Positions 14,460 to 23,287 of a stretch of 52,708 bases of DNA are shown one piece after another. The stretch spans positions 1-52,708 of the forward strand of contig JABDBM010000021.1 of assembly GCA_013288685.1 (NCBI GenBank). Direction: 5' to 3'. The DNA comes from Bacteroidota bacterium (GTDB lineage: Bacteria > Bacteroidota > Bacteroidia > Sphingobacteriales > Sphingobacteriaceae). The first letter of the stretch is position 1. Every line of letters begins with the position of its first letter. The notes below the pieces were generated by a model, which searched no databases, was not told where the DNA came from, and saw only the letters and a program-made list of their open reading frames with translations. Position numbers and translations under genes: made by a program.

Positions 14460-15155
14460 TTATCTTTTAGTAACAGTCCTGTTCTCAATTCTCTTTTCAT
14501 AATTCTCACCCTGGAAAATCCTGTGCACATAAATTCCGGGTACATGGATAAAATTGGGGTCCAGTTCACCGGGTTGCACCAATTCTTCCACCTCAGCAAT
14601 AGTAACCTTGCCGGCCATCGCCATTACAGCATTAAAATTTCGTGCAGTGGCGTTAAATATTAAGTTGCCCATGGTATCACCTTTCCAGGCTTTTACTATG
14701 GCAAAATCGGCATCAAATGCCATTTCCATCAGGTAATCCTTGCCGTTAAAATTCCGCACTTCTTTGCCTATGGCCACTTCGGTGCCAATGCCTGCGGGAG
14801 TAAAAATTGCCGGCATACCATAGCCAGCTGCCATACAGCGGGTAGCTAATGTTCCTTGCGGGATGAGTTCCACCTCCAGTTCGCCGCTTAGCAGTTGACG
14901 CTCAAACTCCACGTTTTCGCCAACATAGGATGAAATCATTTTTTTAACCTGGCGCTGGTTTAACATCAGGCCAATGCCAAAATCATCTAAACCGGCGTTG
15001 TTTGATATACAGGTGAGTTCTTTTACACCCTTTTTTACTAACGCAGCTATACATTTCTCGGGCAGCCCGCACATACCGAACCCGCCGATCATCAGGGTCA
15101 TGCCGTCGGCAATGTCATGAATAGCCTCGTCAGCGTCCTTAACTACTTTGTTCAT
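14460..15155 (-). CDS. scoA: 3-oxoacid CoA-transferase subunit A
   Basis: The 231-residue subunit contains GMTLMIGGFGMCGLPEKCI near the N-terminus (the Gly-rich signature), ISNNAGLDDFGIGLML, the LIPQGTLATR motif and PAIFTPAGIGTEVA. It pairs with the downstream subunit B to form the cytoplasmic CoA-transferase. The region upstream carries the GTCCATAGACCA inverted repeat, and no clear TAnnTTTG box was found. Confidence 0.93.
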   Translation of the reverse strand: MNKVVKDADEAIHDIADGMTLMIGGFGMCGLPEKCIAALVKKGVKELTCISNNAGLDDFGIGLMLNQRQVKKMISSYVGENVEFERQLLSGELEVELIPQGTLATRCMAAGYGMPAIFTPAGIGTEVAIGKEVRNFNGKDYLMEMAFDADFAIVKAWKGDTMGNLIFNATARNFNAVMAMAGKVTIAEVEELVQPGELDPNFIHVPGIYVHRIFQGENYEKRIENRTVTKR

Positions 15156-15192
15156 GTTGAATAATTGGTTGGTGGTAAAATTAACTTTTTTT

Positions 15193-15273
15193 GTCCATAG
15201 ACCACGGACAATAGTCCATAGATTTTTAGCTCAATCAGAAACTGCTATGGTCCATGGACCATGGTCTATGGAC
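15193..15273. repeat. Inverted repeat of GTCCATAGACCA words
   Basis: The 29-bp arms 15193-15221 and 15245-15273 match with five mismatches; their outermost 12 bases are perfect. It lies between the divergent scoA and the gene at 15337. Confidence 0.85.
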
Positions 15274-15336
15274 TCAATTAATTAAAACAATTTCCCATGC
15301 CTAAACATTTACTCAAGTACACCAATAAGCAAACTC

Positions 15337-15909
15337 ATGGAATTTAACAACGAAGCGTATTTGGATGAGATGAATCTCCGCTCAAAACAAGAAGAAGATA
15401 AGCCAAAAGTATGGCAGGTTGAGGATGACAGCAACTTAACGGAAGATGACCTGCAAACACCGTTAATTTTCGATGCTGACGATAAAAAACCAGTAAGGGA
15501 AGGCCAGCCGATGGGTGGCGAAAATTTTGGTCAGAATAATATTACGCCTGCAAGAAATGATGGAAACAATCCACAACAAAATGCAGGCATCACCAATCCG
15601 TATTTCAACCGTGCGGAGCCCATGGAGGAGCATCCCGAAAATAGCAATTTTACGGCTAAAGAACAGGACGGGCAACCCGACTACAGCAAGGCTCAACCAC
15701 AAAGCTCCGCTACAAGCGACCAGCCCAAGCCCGAAAAGGTGGAGCGCGGCAATGGCGAAAACGACCGCCCGCATCCGCAACAGGATTACACTGAGGGCAC
15801 CGCTGATAATGAAGAAGTTAATATTCCCGGCCCCAACGAAGTACCCGACCAGCAAAAGGTTGGCGAAGAAAATGACGCGACCGATGAGCGGGATCATATT
15901 GAAACATAG
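15337..15909 (+). CDS. Disordered acidic hydrophilic protein, unknown
   Basis: The 190 residues are dominated by Glu, Asp, Asn, Gln, Pro and Lys, with almost no hydrophobic core, no signal peptide and no membrane segment. An N-terminal block MEFNNEAYLDEMNLR is the only part that looks foldable. It is predicted to be intrinsically disordered. I recognise no family. A long antisense frame (15463-15897) exists, but its hydrophobic, Ile/Leu-rich product looks like a shadow of the acidic codons. The gene stands alone between two inverted repeats. Confidence 0.6.
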   Translation: MEFNNEAYLDEMNLRSKQEEDKPKVWQVEDDSNLTEDDLQTPLIFDADDKKPVREGQPMGGENFGQNNITPARNDGNNPQQNAGITNPYFNRAEPMEEHPENSNFTAKEQDGQPDYSKAQPQSSATSDQPKPEKVERGNGENDRPHPQQDYTEGTADNEEVNIPGPNEVPDQQKVGEENDATDERDHIET

Positions 15910-15910
15910 C

Positions 15911-15982
15911 GATTAGAGGTAAGAGATTGGAGATTAATTGGTTTTTCCTTTTTTCCTAACCTCCAATCTCTCACCTCTAATC
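15911..15982. repeat. Inverted repeat of GATTAGAGG...GAGATTGGAG words
   Basis: The 22-bp arms 15911-15932 and 15961-15982 have one mismatch. It shares CTAACCTCCAATCTCT exactly with the repeat at 34389-34442. It lies between convergent genes. Confidence 0.9.
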
Positions 15983-15987
15983 CCCCC

Positions 15988-17067
15988 CTACCACTTCACA
16001 TTCTGATCGATAAAGGCGATCAAATCATCGGCCATGGCCTGTTGTTCTTTAATATTAGGATGGCCGGGCGTATTTTTATAAGCAAAAAAGTGGGTAAAAA
16101 TCATTTTATCGCCTATTTGGGCAACTGCTTTTTCGATATATCCGGGCCAGGGCGAGCCGGGTTTTACAGCATCCATATTGCCCAGAGCGCAAATGATTTG
16201 GGCTTTTGGATAGGTATTTCTGATGGTTTTTACAAAAATACGATAGGCCTTGATAATCTGATCGTCGGTTGGTGGTTTGATGCCAAAGCGGTACTTAAAC
16301 TGGGGATGATCGGGTGATTTTATCAGCCATGAATCGTTTTGGAACAGGTTAATGACTACTACATCAGGCGTAAATTTTTTAAAGTCCCACACGCTTTCGG
16401 CGTCCGTTGGGTCGAGCCGGTTGTACATTTCGGGCATTATGGCGATGAACGTACTCACCATTAACCCCGTGCCGCCTTGCGATGTATTGTACAATTCCGC
16501 GTCATAATGCCGGGCGGTAAGTGCAGCATAGCTCAAATAACTGTTGGCATATTTACTGTCTGCACGGTCTTTTCCGGATGAATCTTCAATGGCGACGCCA
16601 CAGGTTATTGAATTACCGAAGAATTCTATTTTCCTTTTTTTTGCAGCAGGACCAGGTAACACGCGCGCCTCTCTATTTAAAGCAAATTGATAAAAAAGCG
16701 TTTTGCCTTTCATCCATTCGGTGCGCTTAAATAGTTCGACGGTGTGGTTGTCATCAGTAAGACCGCCAGCCAATAAATACTCTTTTTTAACACTATCGGG
16801 ATGGAGAACCTGCACCAATTTATCATCCACTATCACATTGTAATAGTTATCACCGTGTTCATCCTGTAAAGTAATCCTTGCGCTGGTGCCTTTAAAGTTA
16901 ATTTTTATGGAGGTAGACGGCCACGAAAGTTCCGAAGCCTCATCATGCATTACAACGCGACCCGTATAGCGAATATGCGGGTCGTTAAATTTCATGATGA
17001 TATTTTGTGCGTAGCCAACTGTGCTTATCGCGATAAGCAGCACCATTAAAAAATATTTACAGCGCAT
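15988..17067 (-). CDS. CE2-like SGNH/GDSL hydrolase, secreted (copy 1)
   Basis: The 359-residue protein has a signal peptide (to about GYA/QN). An N-terminal beta-sandwich of the CE2 type (about 25-135; GTSARITLQDEHGDNYYNVIVD) is followed by an SGNH domain starting FFGNSITCG with nucleophile Ser153. INLFQNDSW carries the oxyanion Asn, and the C-terminal TPGHPNIKEQQ carries the catalytic His. The first motif reads GNS where most SGNH enzymes have GDS. Carbohydrate deacetylation (acetyl esters on plant polysaccharide) in the periplasm or outside is family knowledge; the substrate is unknown. It is a tandem paralogue of the next gene, 40 bp away. Confidence 0.85.
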   Translation of the reverse strand: MRCKYFLMVLLIAISTVGYAQNIIMKFNDPHIRYTGRVVMHDEASELSWPSTSIKINFKGTSARITLQDEHGDNYYNVIVDDKLVQVLHPDSVKKEYLLAGGLTDDNHTVELFKRTEWMKGKTLFYQFALNREARVLPGPAAKKRKIEFFGNSITCGVAIEDSSGKDRADSKYANSYLSYAALTARHYDAELYNTSQGGTGLMVSTFIAIMPEMYNRLDPTDAESVWDFKKFTPDVVVINLFQNDSWLIKSPDHPQFKYRFGIKPPTDDQIIKAYRIFVKTIRNTYPKAQIICALGNMDAVKPGSPWPGYIEKAVAQIGDKMIFTHFFAYKNTPGHPNIKEQQAMADDLIAFIDQNVKW

Positions 17068-17107
17068 GTGTATAGGTTTTGGAACTAAATATACACAATA
17101 AATGACA

Positions 17108-18184
17108 TTACCATTTAATTTTCTGCGCTATAAAGGCTTCCAGGTCGTTGGCCATGTCTTGTTGTTCTTTTAAGCTTGGATGGCCGGGCGTGTTTTTATA
17201 GGGTATAAAGTGAGTATAGATGTTATTGTCACTCAAAGCAGCAACTGCCTTGTCAATATATCCCGGCCATGGTGAGCCTTGTTGTGTGGCGTCCATACTG
17301 CCTAATATACAGATGATCGACGCTTTTGGGTATTTGCCACGAACTGATTTCACAAAACTACGGTAAGCATTAATAATAAAATCATCATTTGGAGGCGTGG
17401 TGCCAAACTTTGCTTTAAACTGATCATTATCTGGCTTTTTTACTATCCAGCTATCATTTTGAAACAGGTTAATCACCACCACATCCGGCGTATATTTTGA
17501 GAAATCCCATTTGCGGTTAGGGTCTGTGGCATCCAGCCTGTCATACATTTCAGACATCACCAAAGGGAACCAACTTACGGTTATTCCGATGCCGCTTTTT
17601 GATGTATTGTGAAATTCGGCATTGAAATGACGTGCGGTTAGCGCAGCATAGCTATTATAGCCATCCTCGTAAGTGCTGGTGCCCCGGTCCTTGCCTTCAG
17701 TATCCAAAGCTGCATAGCCGCAGCTGATAGAGTTGCCGAAAAATTCAATTTTACGTTTGTGGGCGGGTGTAGCTGGCAGCACTTCTCCGCCTTTTTCAAT
17801 TTCAAAATTGTACAGCCATAATTTGCCCATGGCCCATTCAGTGCGTTTAAATAGTTCGAGGGTGTGATTGCCTGATGGTAAATTATCAATAAGTGTACCG
17901 AGCTTTAAGTTTTTAGTTTCATGAATCGGACTCATCATTTTTCCGTCCAAAATCACGTCCAAATAGTTATCTGCCCGCTCATCGCGTAGCGTAAATTTTA
18001 TACCCGTGCCTCTAAAATTTATTTTGGCAGAATTTCCCGACCAGGATAACACAGCAGCGCTATCAGTCACATCCACACGGCCCATGTAATGGATATGCGG
18101 GTCGTTAGCCTTTACAATGATTTGGGCGGTAGCTCCAAAGCTAATTACCGCGAATAAAAAGACTACAAAATATTTGAAATTCAT
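17108..18184 (-). CDS. CE2-like SGNH/GDSL hydrolase, secreted (copy 2)
   Basis: The 358-residue protein matches its neighbour in every block: a signal peptide (to about ATA/QI), a beta-sandwich with GTGIKFTLRDERADNYLDVI, FFGNSISCGYA with the nucleophile Ser, NLFQNDSW and TPGHPSLKEQQ. The two share long identical stretches in the catalytic domain, so this is a tandem duplication. It is the upstream gene of the pair on the minus strand and probably heads the transcript. Divergence is greatest in the N-terminal domain, which may tune substrate choice (inference). Confidence 0.85.
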   Translation of the reverse strand: MNFKYFVVFLFAVISFGATAQIIVKANDPHIHYMGRVDVTDSAAVLSWSGNSAKINFRGTGIKFTLRDERADNYLDVILDGKMMSPIHETKNLKLGTLIDNLPSGNHTLELFKRTEWAMGKLWLYNFEIEKGGEVLPATPAHKRKIEFFGNSISCGYAALDTEGKDRGTSTYEDGYNSYAALTARHFNAEFHNTSKSGIGITVSWFPLVMSEMYDRLDATDPNRKWDFSKYTPDVVVINLFQNDSWIVKKPDNDQFKAKFGTTPPNDDFIINAYRSFVKSVRGKYPKASIICILGSMDATQQGSPWPGYIDKAVAALSDNNIYTHFIPYKNTPGHPSLKEQQDMANDLEAFIAQKIKW

Positions 18185-18237
18185 ACAGTTTATTTTTCGT
18201 CAATGTAAGTGCAATCAATTAACATGCATGATTTATA

Positions 18238-18263
18238 ACATAGTTCAGAGATTGCTTCGTACC
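18238..18263. repeat. Single arm of the scoA/scoB-type repeat
   Basis: CATAGTTCAGAGATTGCTTCGT matches 14397-14418. The complementary arm is missing and the following bases have diverged, so this looks like a decayed or half element. The rest of the 177-bp gap to mutS2 shows nothing else. Confidence 0.7.
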
Positions 18264-18361
18264 TACCCATGACGTTGTTTGTTATTGGGTTTATGAATCA
18301 GTTAAATTAGCTCTATAAATATTCACAACCGGAAAATCCTAAAATCCGCTCAATCCCGGTT

Positions 18362-20725
18362 CTATTTTAAATATACATAAGTTATCCCATCCCCACCCCT
18401 GTCCAGGTGTTCATCTTCCATCCTATCCACCTGTTCGTATTTTTTAAGGTATTGGCGTATCATTTTACGCAATATGCCATCCCCTTTGCCGTGGATAATT
18501 TTCAGGTTACCAAAGCCCATCATCAGCGCACGGTCAAACAAACGTTCAATATTTCCTAATGCATCCTCTGTCCGCATGCCGCGCACATCAATTTCGGGGC
18601 TAAAGCTGGCTACGTCGCTGGTATGGTTGCTGTTAAAGCTTTTCCGGATCTCTTTAGGTACCGATGATTTGGATACTTTTACCACCCGTTTCTTTTTGGC
18701 AACGGTACGCAAATCGCCAATAGCAATTACTACGCTGTCTTTTAATATTTCCATTACCTGGCCAGTGGTTTCGCTGTCGGTTAGTTTTACCCAGTCGCCA
18801 GGTTTTAGCTCGTCTTCAACGGCAACAGGTTTTGGCGTTTCGGGTTTAACGGTGTTTTTTTGGACGGCTATATTCAGCTTCTCGCGCAAATCGCGGGTTT
18901 TCTCCTTATCGGCATTGCTGCTTTTAATTTCGGATATGGTATTTTCTACCAGCCTGTTAGCATCAAGGATAATGTTTTTTGCCTGGTCCTTCGCTTCTTT
19001 TATCAGCGTCTTTTTATTTTCTTCCAGGTAACTTTTCAGCTTTTCGTTTTCCGCTAATAATTCGTCAACCCGTCTCTGCTGCTTATCCAGCTTTAATTTG
19101 GTGTCAAAAATTTCTTTTTTCTCGCGTTCCAGGTCAACCAGCAAAGTATCTACCTTTTTTTGCCCGGCGCTTATTTTGTTTTTAGCCAGGTTAAGCACAT
19201 TTTGGGGCATCCCTATTTTCTGCGCGATCTCAAAGGCATAGGAGCTGCCGGGTTTACCCACTTCCAGCATGTACAGCGGGCGCATCTCCACGTTGTTAAA
19301 CAACATGGATGCATTTTCGATGCCTTCGGTATGGCTGGCAAAAATCTTCAAATTTGAATAGTGAGTGGTTACCATACCGCGCACCTTCTTATGGTTTAAT
19401 GATTCCAGCACGGCTTCGGCAATAGGTCCGCCAAACTGTGGATCAGTACCGGTGCCAAATTCATCAATCAGCACCAGCGTTTTGCCATTGGCCTGCTCCA
19501 CAAACTCTTTCATTTTTGAAAGGTGAGCACTATAGGTACTCAAATCACTTTCAATCGACTGATCATCACCAATATCTACAAACATTTGTTTAAAAACACC
19601 AACCACGCTGCTTTCGGCTGCCGAAATCAGCAAACCAGCTTGCACCATCATTTGCAGCAGTCCAACGGTTTTCATACAGACCGATTTACCGCCGGCATTG
19701 GGCCCACTAACCACGATGATCCGGGTACCTTCGTCAATACTAACGTTCAACGGCACCACCATCTTTTGCTCTTTTTTAAAATTCAACAGCAACAGCGGGT
19801 GACGGGCATTGGTTAGCTTCATCTTCGCCTCGTTGACTACGATCGGCATTTCGCCTTCAATATCAATAGCGAACAATGCTTTGGCACGAACAAAATCGAG
19901 CTTGGTTAACAGGCTGTGGTAAGATAGCAGTAAGGGCGCATAAGGCCTTAAATCAGTCGTCAATGCAGTTAAAATTTTCACTATCTCGCGGCGGCGGTCA
20001 AATTCCAGGTCACGAATTTTATTATTCAGCGTAAAAACTTCTTCCGGCTCCATGTACACGGTTTGCCCCGATGCTGATTCGTCATGTATAAAACCTTTCA
20101 GTTTACGCTTGTTTTCGGCCAGTAAAGGAATACACAAACGGCCGTCGCGAACGGTTAACGATCCATCAGCCGTCCAGCCGTTGCTGCTGGCATTTTTAAA
20201 TATCTGATCTATTTTTTTACGGGCCTCCTGTTCGGCTTTTGCTATGCCTGATGTTATATCCAATAAATCGCGCGAAGCATTGGGCCTGATCTTACCTTTT
20301 TGATCAATCACCATGTCAATCTTTTTCAGGATGGCTTTTTCAATCGGCAGGTGTTCAAATAAAGCTTCCAGGTTGGGGTATAAGCCTTCGCGCTCGTTAA
20401 AATAAGCAATCACGGCAAACACTGTGGTTAACGATGCCTGTACCTGGTAAAATTCCTCTTCGCTTAAAAAAGCACCTTCAATCTTGGCTTTGTTAGCAAG
20501 CGATTTAATATCAAAAAAATGATGAATCGGTAGAACCGCGTCATTCAACAGGATATTTTTAAATTCGTTGGCCTGGTGCAGAAATTTGCTGATCTGCTCG
20601 TAATTATTCATTACCTGAATTTTGTCGACCATTTGCTGGCCCATTTCACTCAGGCAATGCGCCTTTATCAGTTCTTTTATTGTGGTAAAACCCAGTTTAT
20701 CAACACTATTTTTGGGGAGCAACAT
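18362..20725 (-). CDS. mutS2: Endonuclease MutS2
   Basis: The 787-residue protein has a MutS-type clamp and ATPase core: Walker A GPNAGGKS (341-348), Walker B TLVLIDEFGTGTDP and the MutS signature with the STYSAHL and TTHYSNLK blocks. A long coiled-coil, Lys/Glu-rich insertion follows (about 515-620). A C-terminal Smr nuclease domain has DVRGMRTEDAL and IIHGKGDGILRK. MutS2 acts on branched DNA and stalled or collided ribosomes rather than mismatches; which applies here is unknown. Its start lies 20 bp inside the end of the upstream lipoprotein gene, so the two are cotranscribed. Confidence 0.96.
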   Translation of the reverse strand: MLLPKNSVDKLGFTTIKELIKAHCLSEMGQQMVDKIQVMNNYEQISKFLHQANEFKNILLNDAVLPIHHFFDIKSLANKAKIEGAFLSEEEFYQVQASLTTVFAVIAYFNEREGLYPNLEALFEHLPIEKAILKKIDMVIDQKGKIRPNASRDLLDITSGIAKAEQEARKKIDQIFKNASSNGWTADGSLTVRDGRLCIPLLAENKRKLKGFIHDESASGQTVYMEPEEVFTLNNKIRDLEFDRRREIVKILTALTTDLRPYAPLLLSYHSLLTKLDFVRAKALFAIDIEGEMPIVVNEAKMKLTNARHPLLLLNFKKEQKMVVPLNVSIDEGTRIIVVSGPNAGGKSVCMKTVGLLQMMVQAGLLISAAESSVVGVFKQMFVDIGDDQSIESDLSTYSAHLSKMKEFVEQANGKTLVLIDEFGTGTDPQFGGPIAEAVLESLNHKKVRGMVTTHYSNLKIFASHTEGIENASMLFNNVEMRPLYMLEVGKPGSSYAFEIAQKIGMPQNVLNLAKNKISAGQKKVDTLLVDLEREKKEIFDTKLKLDKQQRRVDELLAENEKLKSYLEENKKTLIKEAKDQAKNIILDANRLVENTISEIKSSNADKEKTRDLREKLNIAVQKNTVKPETPKPVAVEDELKPGDWVKLTDSETTGQVMEILKDSVVIAIGDLRTVAKKKRVVKVSKSSVPKEIRKSFNSNHTSDVASFSPEIDVRGMRTEDALGNIERLFDRALMMGFGNLKIIHGKGDGILRKMIRQYLKKYEQVDRMEDEHLDRGGDGITYVYLK

Positions 20726-21197
20726 TCTTATATGGATTTGTACGCTGGGGTTTAAATTTTTGTGGATTTTGCTGCATTACTTTTTGGATAGAATCGTTTA
20801 TCCTTTTATTTTTCACGGTGTTAATGGCGTCAACTCTTTTGTTTTCAGCAGCCTGCAACTTATTCAATGAATCGCTTTTTTGTTTAAGATTTGCCAATAC
20901 CTGATCGTAAATTGGTAGTAGTTGCGTTGGTTTACTTGCATAATATTTCAGGCTGTTTATGAACTGCGAAGAATCGGTGCCATGTTTCTTAAACAGCGCT
21001 ACGTAACGACCGGTGCCATATTTATATAAAGTATCGGGGTTTTGTATCATAGAATACATGTGGCCATCAACAATATGAACATCGGTTAATAAAGCGGTCA
21101 TTCTTTGCGGATTAAGGATATCACCAGACGGTCTATTGCCATTACATGCGAATAAACAAACTGATACTGAAAAAAACAAAGCGATATATTTTTGCAT
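20706..21197 (-). CDS. DUF4296 family lipoprotein
   Basis: The 163-residue protein has a lipoprotein signal (SVCLFAC, lipid on the Cys of LFAC/NG). It has the DUF4296 pattern MTALLTDVHIVDGHMY, then YKYGTGRYVALFKKHGTDSSQFINSLKYY. The C-terminal half is a charged helix rich in Lys, Asn and Gln. Function is unknown; family members are small, periplasm-facing lipoproteins of Bacteroidota. It precedes and overlaps mutS2 by 20 bp. A TAAATTTG box lies at 21226-21233 on the minus strand. Confidence 0.8.
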   Translation of the reverse strand: MQKYIALFFSVSVCLFACNGNRPSGDILNPQRMTALLTDVHIVDGHMYSMIQNPDTLYKYGTGRYVALFKKHGTDSSQFINSLKYYASKPTQLLPIYDQVLANLKQKSDSLNKLQAAENKRVDAINTVKNKRINDSIQKVMQQNPQKFKPQRTNPYKNVAPQK

Positions 21198-21225
21198 TCT
21201 GTAATTTAGCGGCTTAATAATTAAG

Positions 21226-21233
21226 CAAATTTA
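21226..21233 (-). promoter_or_regulatory. Probable minus-7 box of the DUF4296-mutS2 transcript
   Basis: Exact TAAATTTG on the minus strand about 29 nt upstream of the lipoprotein ATG, in the short gap between divergent genes. Confidence 0.45.
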
Positions 21234-21240
21234 CGGATAA

Positions 21241-21930
21241 ATGAGCATAGCAGATAACATCAAAAGCTTAAAAAAAGAAACCATCCCTTTAAAAGTAACA
21301 TTGATAGCGGTATCAAAGACCAAACCTGCTGAACAAGTGTTGGAAGCTTATACTGCAGGACAACGTTTATTTGGCGAAAATATGGTGCAGGAACTGGTAG
21401 AAAAACAGGAACAATTACCAAAAGACATTCAATGGCACCTGATTGGCCACCTGCAAAGCAATAAAGTAAAATATATTGCACCTTTTATCAGCATGATACA
21501 ATCTGTTGATAGCCTCAAGCTTTTGCAGGAAATAAACAAACATGCTGAAAAAAACAGCCGCATAATTGATTGCCTGTTGCAAGTTTATATTGCTGATGAG
21601 GACACAAAATTTGGCCTGGCCTTTGATGAAGTGATTGAATTATTACGAAGCGAAGAGTTTTCGGAATTAAAACATGTGCGCATCAGAGGACTGATGGGCA
21701 TTGCCACTAATACCGACAATGAAAAACAAATAAAAGACGAGTATTATGAGTTGAAAACATTTTTCGACGGCATAAAACAAAGCTTTTTTAGGAAAGATGA
21801 AGCATTTAGCGTACTGTCGATGGGGATGTCGGCCGATTATAAGATCGCCATTGAGCAGGGAAGTAATATGGTAAGGCTGGGAAGTACCATATTTGGACAA
21901 CGGGTGGTGAAGCACTGGAAAAATAATTGA
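21241..21930 (+). CDS. YggS/PLPBP family pyridoxal-phosphate homeostasis protein
   Basis: The 229-residue TIM-barrel PLP carrier has LIAVSKTKP with the cofactor Lys26, RLFGENMVQEL, WHLIGHLQSNKVKYI and the C-terminal LSMGMSADYKIAIEQGSNMVRLGSTIFG phosphate-binding block. The family has no known catalytic activity and buffers PLP and amino-acid pools. It begins a plus-strand run through 29056. A short repeat of AACTAATGAAC words separates it from the acetyltransferase. Confidence 0.93.
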   Translation: MSIADNIKSLKKETIPLKVTLIAVSKTKPAEQVLEAYTAGQRLFGENMVQELVEKQEQLPKDIQWHLIGHLQSNKVKYIAPFISMIQSVDSLKLLQEINKHAEKNSRIIDCLLQVYIADEDTKFGLAFDEVIELLRSEEFSELKHVRIRGLMGIATNTDNEKQIKDEYYELKTFFDGIKQSFFRKDEAFSVLSMGMSADYKIAIEQGSNMVRLGSTIFGQRVVKHWKNN

Positions 21931-21941
21931 TACCGTCTGAA

Positions 21942-21977
21942 CCACCAATGAACTAATGAACAACTGAACTAATGAAC
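21942..21977. repeat. Tandem AACTAATGAAC words over a start codon
   Basis: CAATGAACTAATGAAC and CTGAACTAATGAAC follow each other. The ATG of the second unit is the start codon of the acetyltransferase at 21972. This looks like one arm of the interspersed repeat type seen elsewhere in the window. Confidence 0.7.
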
Positions 21978-22445
21978 ATAAAAGTAAGAATAGCTAAAAA
22001 AGAAGATTGCCCGCGCCTGTTGGAACTAATTAATGAACTGGCCTTATTTGAAAAAGCGCCGGAAGAGGTTACCGTAACTTTACAGGAATTTGAAGACGCT
22101 GGTTTTGGCGAAAAACCGGTATGGAAGGCATTTGTTGCCGAAACTGATGGCTCGATTGTGGGCTTTGCCTTATACTATATCCGCTATTCTACCTGGAAAG
22201 GCTGCCGGATGTACCTGGAAGATTTGATTGTTACCGAGGAGATGCGAGGCAAAGGTGTTGGTAAATTGTTGTTCGACAGGTTGATTGCTGAAGCCTGCGA
22301 GTTGGGCTTTAGCGGCATGGTTTGGCAGGTGCTGGATTGGAACGAACCAGCTATAAATTTTTATAAAAAGTATGAGGCGGCCATTGATGCCGGCTGGTTA
22401 AATGCATCATTATCAAAACAACAGCTTTTAAACACTATATTATGA
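21972..22445 (+). CDS. GNAT family N-acetyltransferase
   Basis: The 157-residue GNAT fold has acetyl-CoA motif A at MRGKGVGKLLFDRL and the following helix, the preceding strand CRMYLEDLIVTEEM, and WQVLDWNEPAINFYKKY (motif B). The layout is close to spermidine/diamine acetyltransferases (N-terminal ALFEKAPEEV and YYIRYSTWKG), but the substrate is not certain. The stop codon overlaps the start of the next gene (ATGA), so it is translationally coupled to the first DUF3298-type lipoprotein. Confidence 0.9.
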   Translation: MNIKVRIAKKEDCPRLLELINELALFEKAPEEVTVTLQEFEDAGFGEKPVWKAFVAETDGSIVGFALYYIRYSTWKGCRMYLEDLIVTEEMRGKGVGKLLFDRLIAEACELGFSGMVWQVLDWNEPAINFYKKYEAAIDAGWLNASLSKQQLLNTIL

Positions 22446-23239
22446 AGTTAAGATATTTGGCTATTTTTTTTATTGTCATTGCATTAAGCTCCTGTAAATG
22501 GGGCGTACCAACAAAGCAAACCGCTAATGTTTTCACCGATACGCTTAACTTTAGCTATAAAACGGTAAAACAAAAGGCTGCCGACTGCAACGCTAAAACT
22601 GATAACGGCTGTAATATCGTTAAGTTTACTTATCCTGTTTTTAAAGGGCAGCAAAACCTTAACGATTCTGTGTTTTACAGGCTGGGTGCTATGTTTCAGT
22701 TTATGGCCAAAGGCGATACGGATTTTAAACGCGGAGCAAGAACGTTTTTTATGCTTAATCCGGCGCCTTCTTCAAATGATTTGCAAAAGCCTCCTTTTTA
22801 CCCGTTGAACGAGTATGCCAAGGTGGTTCGGCAGGATTCGAGTTTGACTACCATTGAAACCGGCGGATACTTAATCAAATTGAACAATCCGAAATCCAAT
22901 GTGAGTTTTATTAACTGGGATACCCGTGCTAATAAAAAAATTGAGTTGAATGACCTGTTTAATCCCGGTTACGAAGATTCGTTAAAAAAAATAGCTGAAC
23001 ATATTTTCAGAAAGGATGAAAAGTTGAGCGATACGGCTTCGCTGGTTAAAGATTATCTGTTTAAGGATGGAAAATTCGCACTGAACGGCAATTATTTAAT
23101 TACCCCTTATGGTTTGCGCTTTTTATATAACGAAGGCGAAATAAAGCCGCGTAACGCCGGATTTACAATATTATTTATTGGATACCCCAAAATTAGAACT
23201 TTATTAAAATCGCACACAGTTTTGGCGCGGTATTTATAG
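22442..23239 (+). CDS. DUF3298-type lipoprotein, first of three tandem paralogues
   Basis: The 265-residue lipoprotein has lipobox ALSSC/K. The mature protein follows the DUF4163 plus DUF3298 (RsiV-like) plan: an early FTYPVFKGQQNLND strand, VRQDSSLTTIETGGYLIK, SFINWDTRANKKIELNDLF (DUF3298 start), AEHIFRKDEKLSDTASL, then FALNGNYLITPYGLRFLYNEGEI and a C-terminal LLKSHTVLARYL. It lacks the HGS/HP motif of its two paralogues between the strand and INWDT. Function is unknown. It is coupled to the acetyltransferase by an ATGA overlap. Confidence 0.8.
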   Translation: MKLRYLAIFFIVIALSSCKWGVPTKQTANVFTDTLNFSYKTVKQKAADCNAKTDNGCNIVKFTYPVFKGQQNLNDSVFYRLGAMFQFMAKGDTDFKRGARTFFMLNPAPSSNDLQKPPFYPLNEYAKVVRQDSSLTTIETGGYLIKLNNPKSNVSFINWDTRANKKIELNDLFNPGYEDSLKKIAEHIFRKDEKLSDTASLVKDYLFKDGKFALNGNYLITPYGLRFLYNEGEIKPRNAGFTILFIGYPKIRTLLKSHTVLARYL

Positions 23240-23287
23240 CGTAAAACTTGCACTGGCAGGTGCAACATATTGGTAGAAAAAAGGATA

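Noticed and set aside
13642..15155. scoB and scoA as two unrelated CoA-transferase genes
   Set aside because: Both subunit signatures are complete and in the usual order; the gap is explained by an inserted repeat.
15463..15897. Hydrophobic minus-strand frame opposite the disordered protein gene
   Set aside because: Hydrophobic products are expected antisense to Glu/Asp/Asn-rich genes. There is no start context, and downstream it would run through a repeat.
18474..19031. 185-residue plus-strand reading frame opposite mutS2
   Set aside because: It lies antisense to the conserved Smr and coiled-coil parts of MutS2, with a low-quality, Ser/Phe-rich translation.
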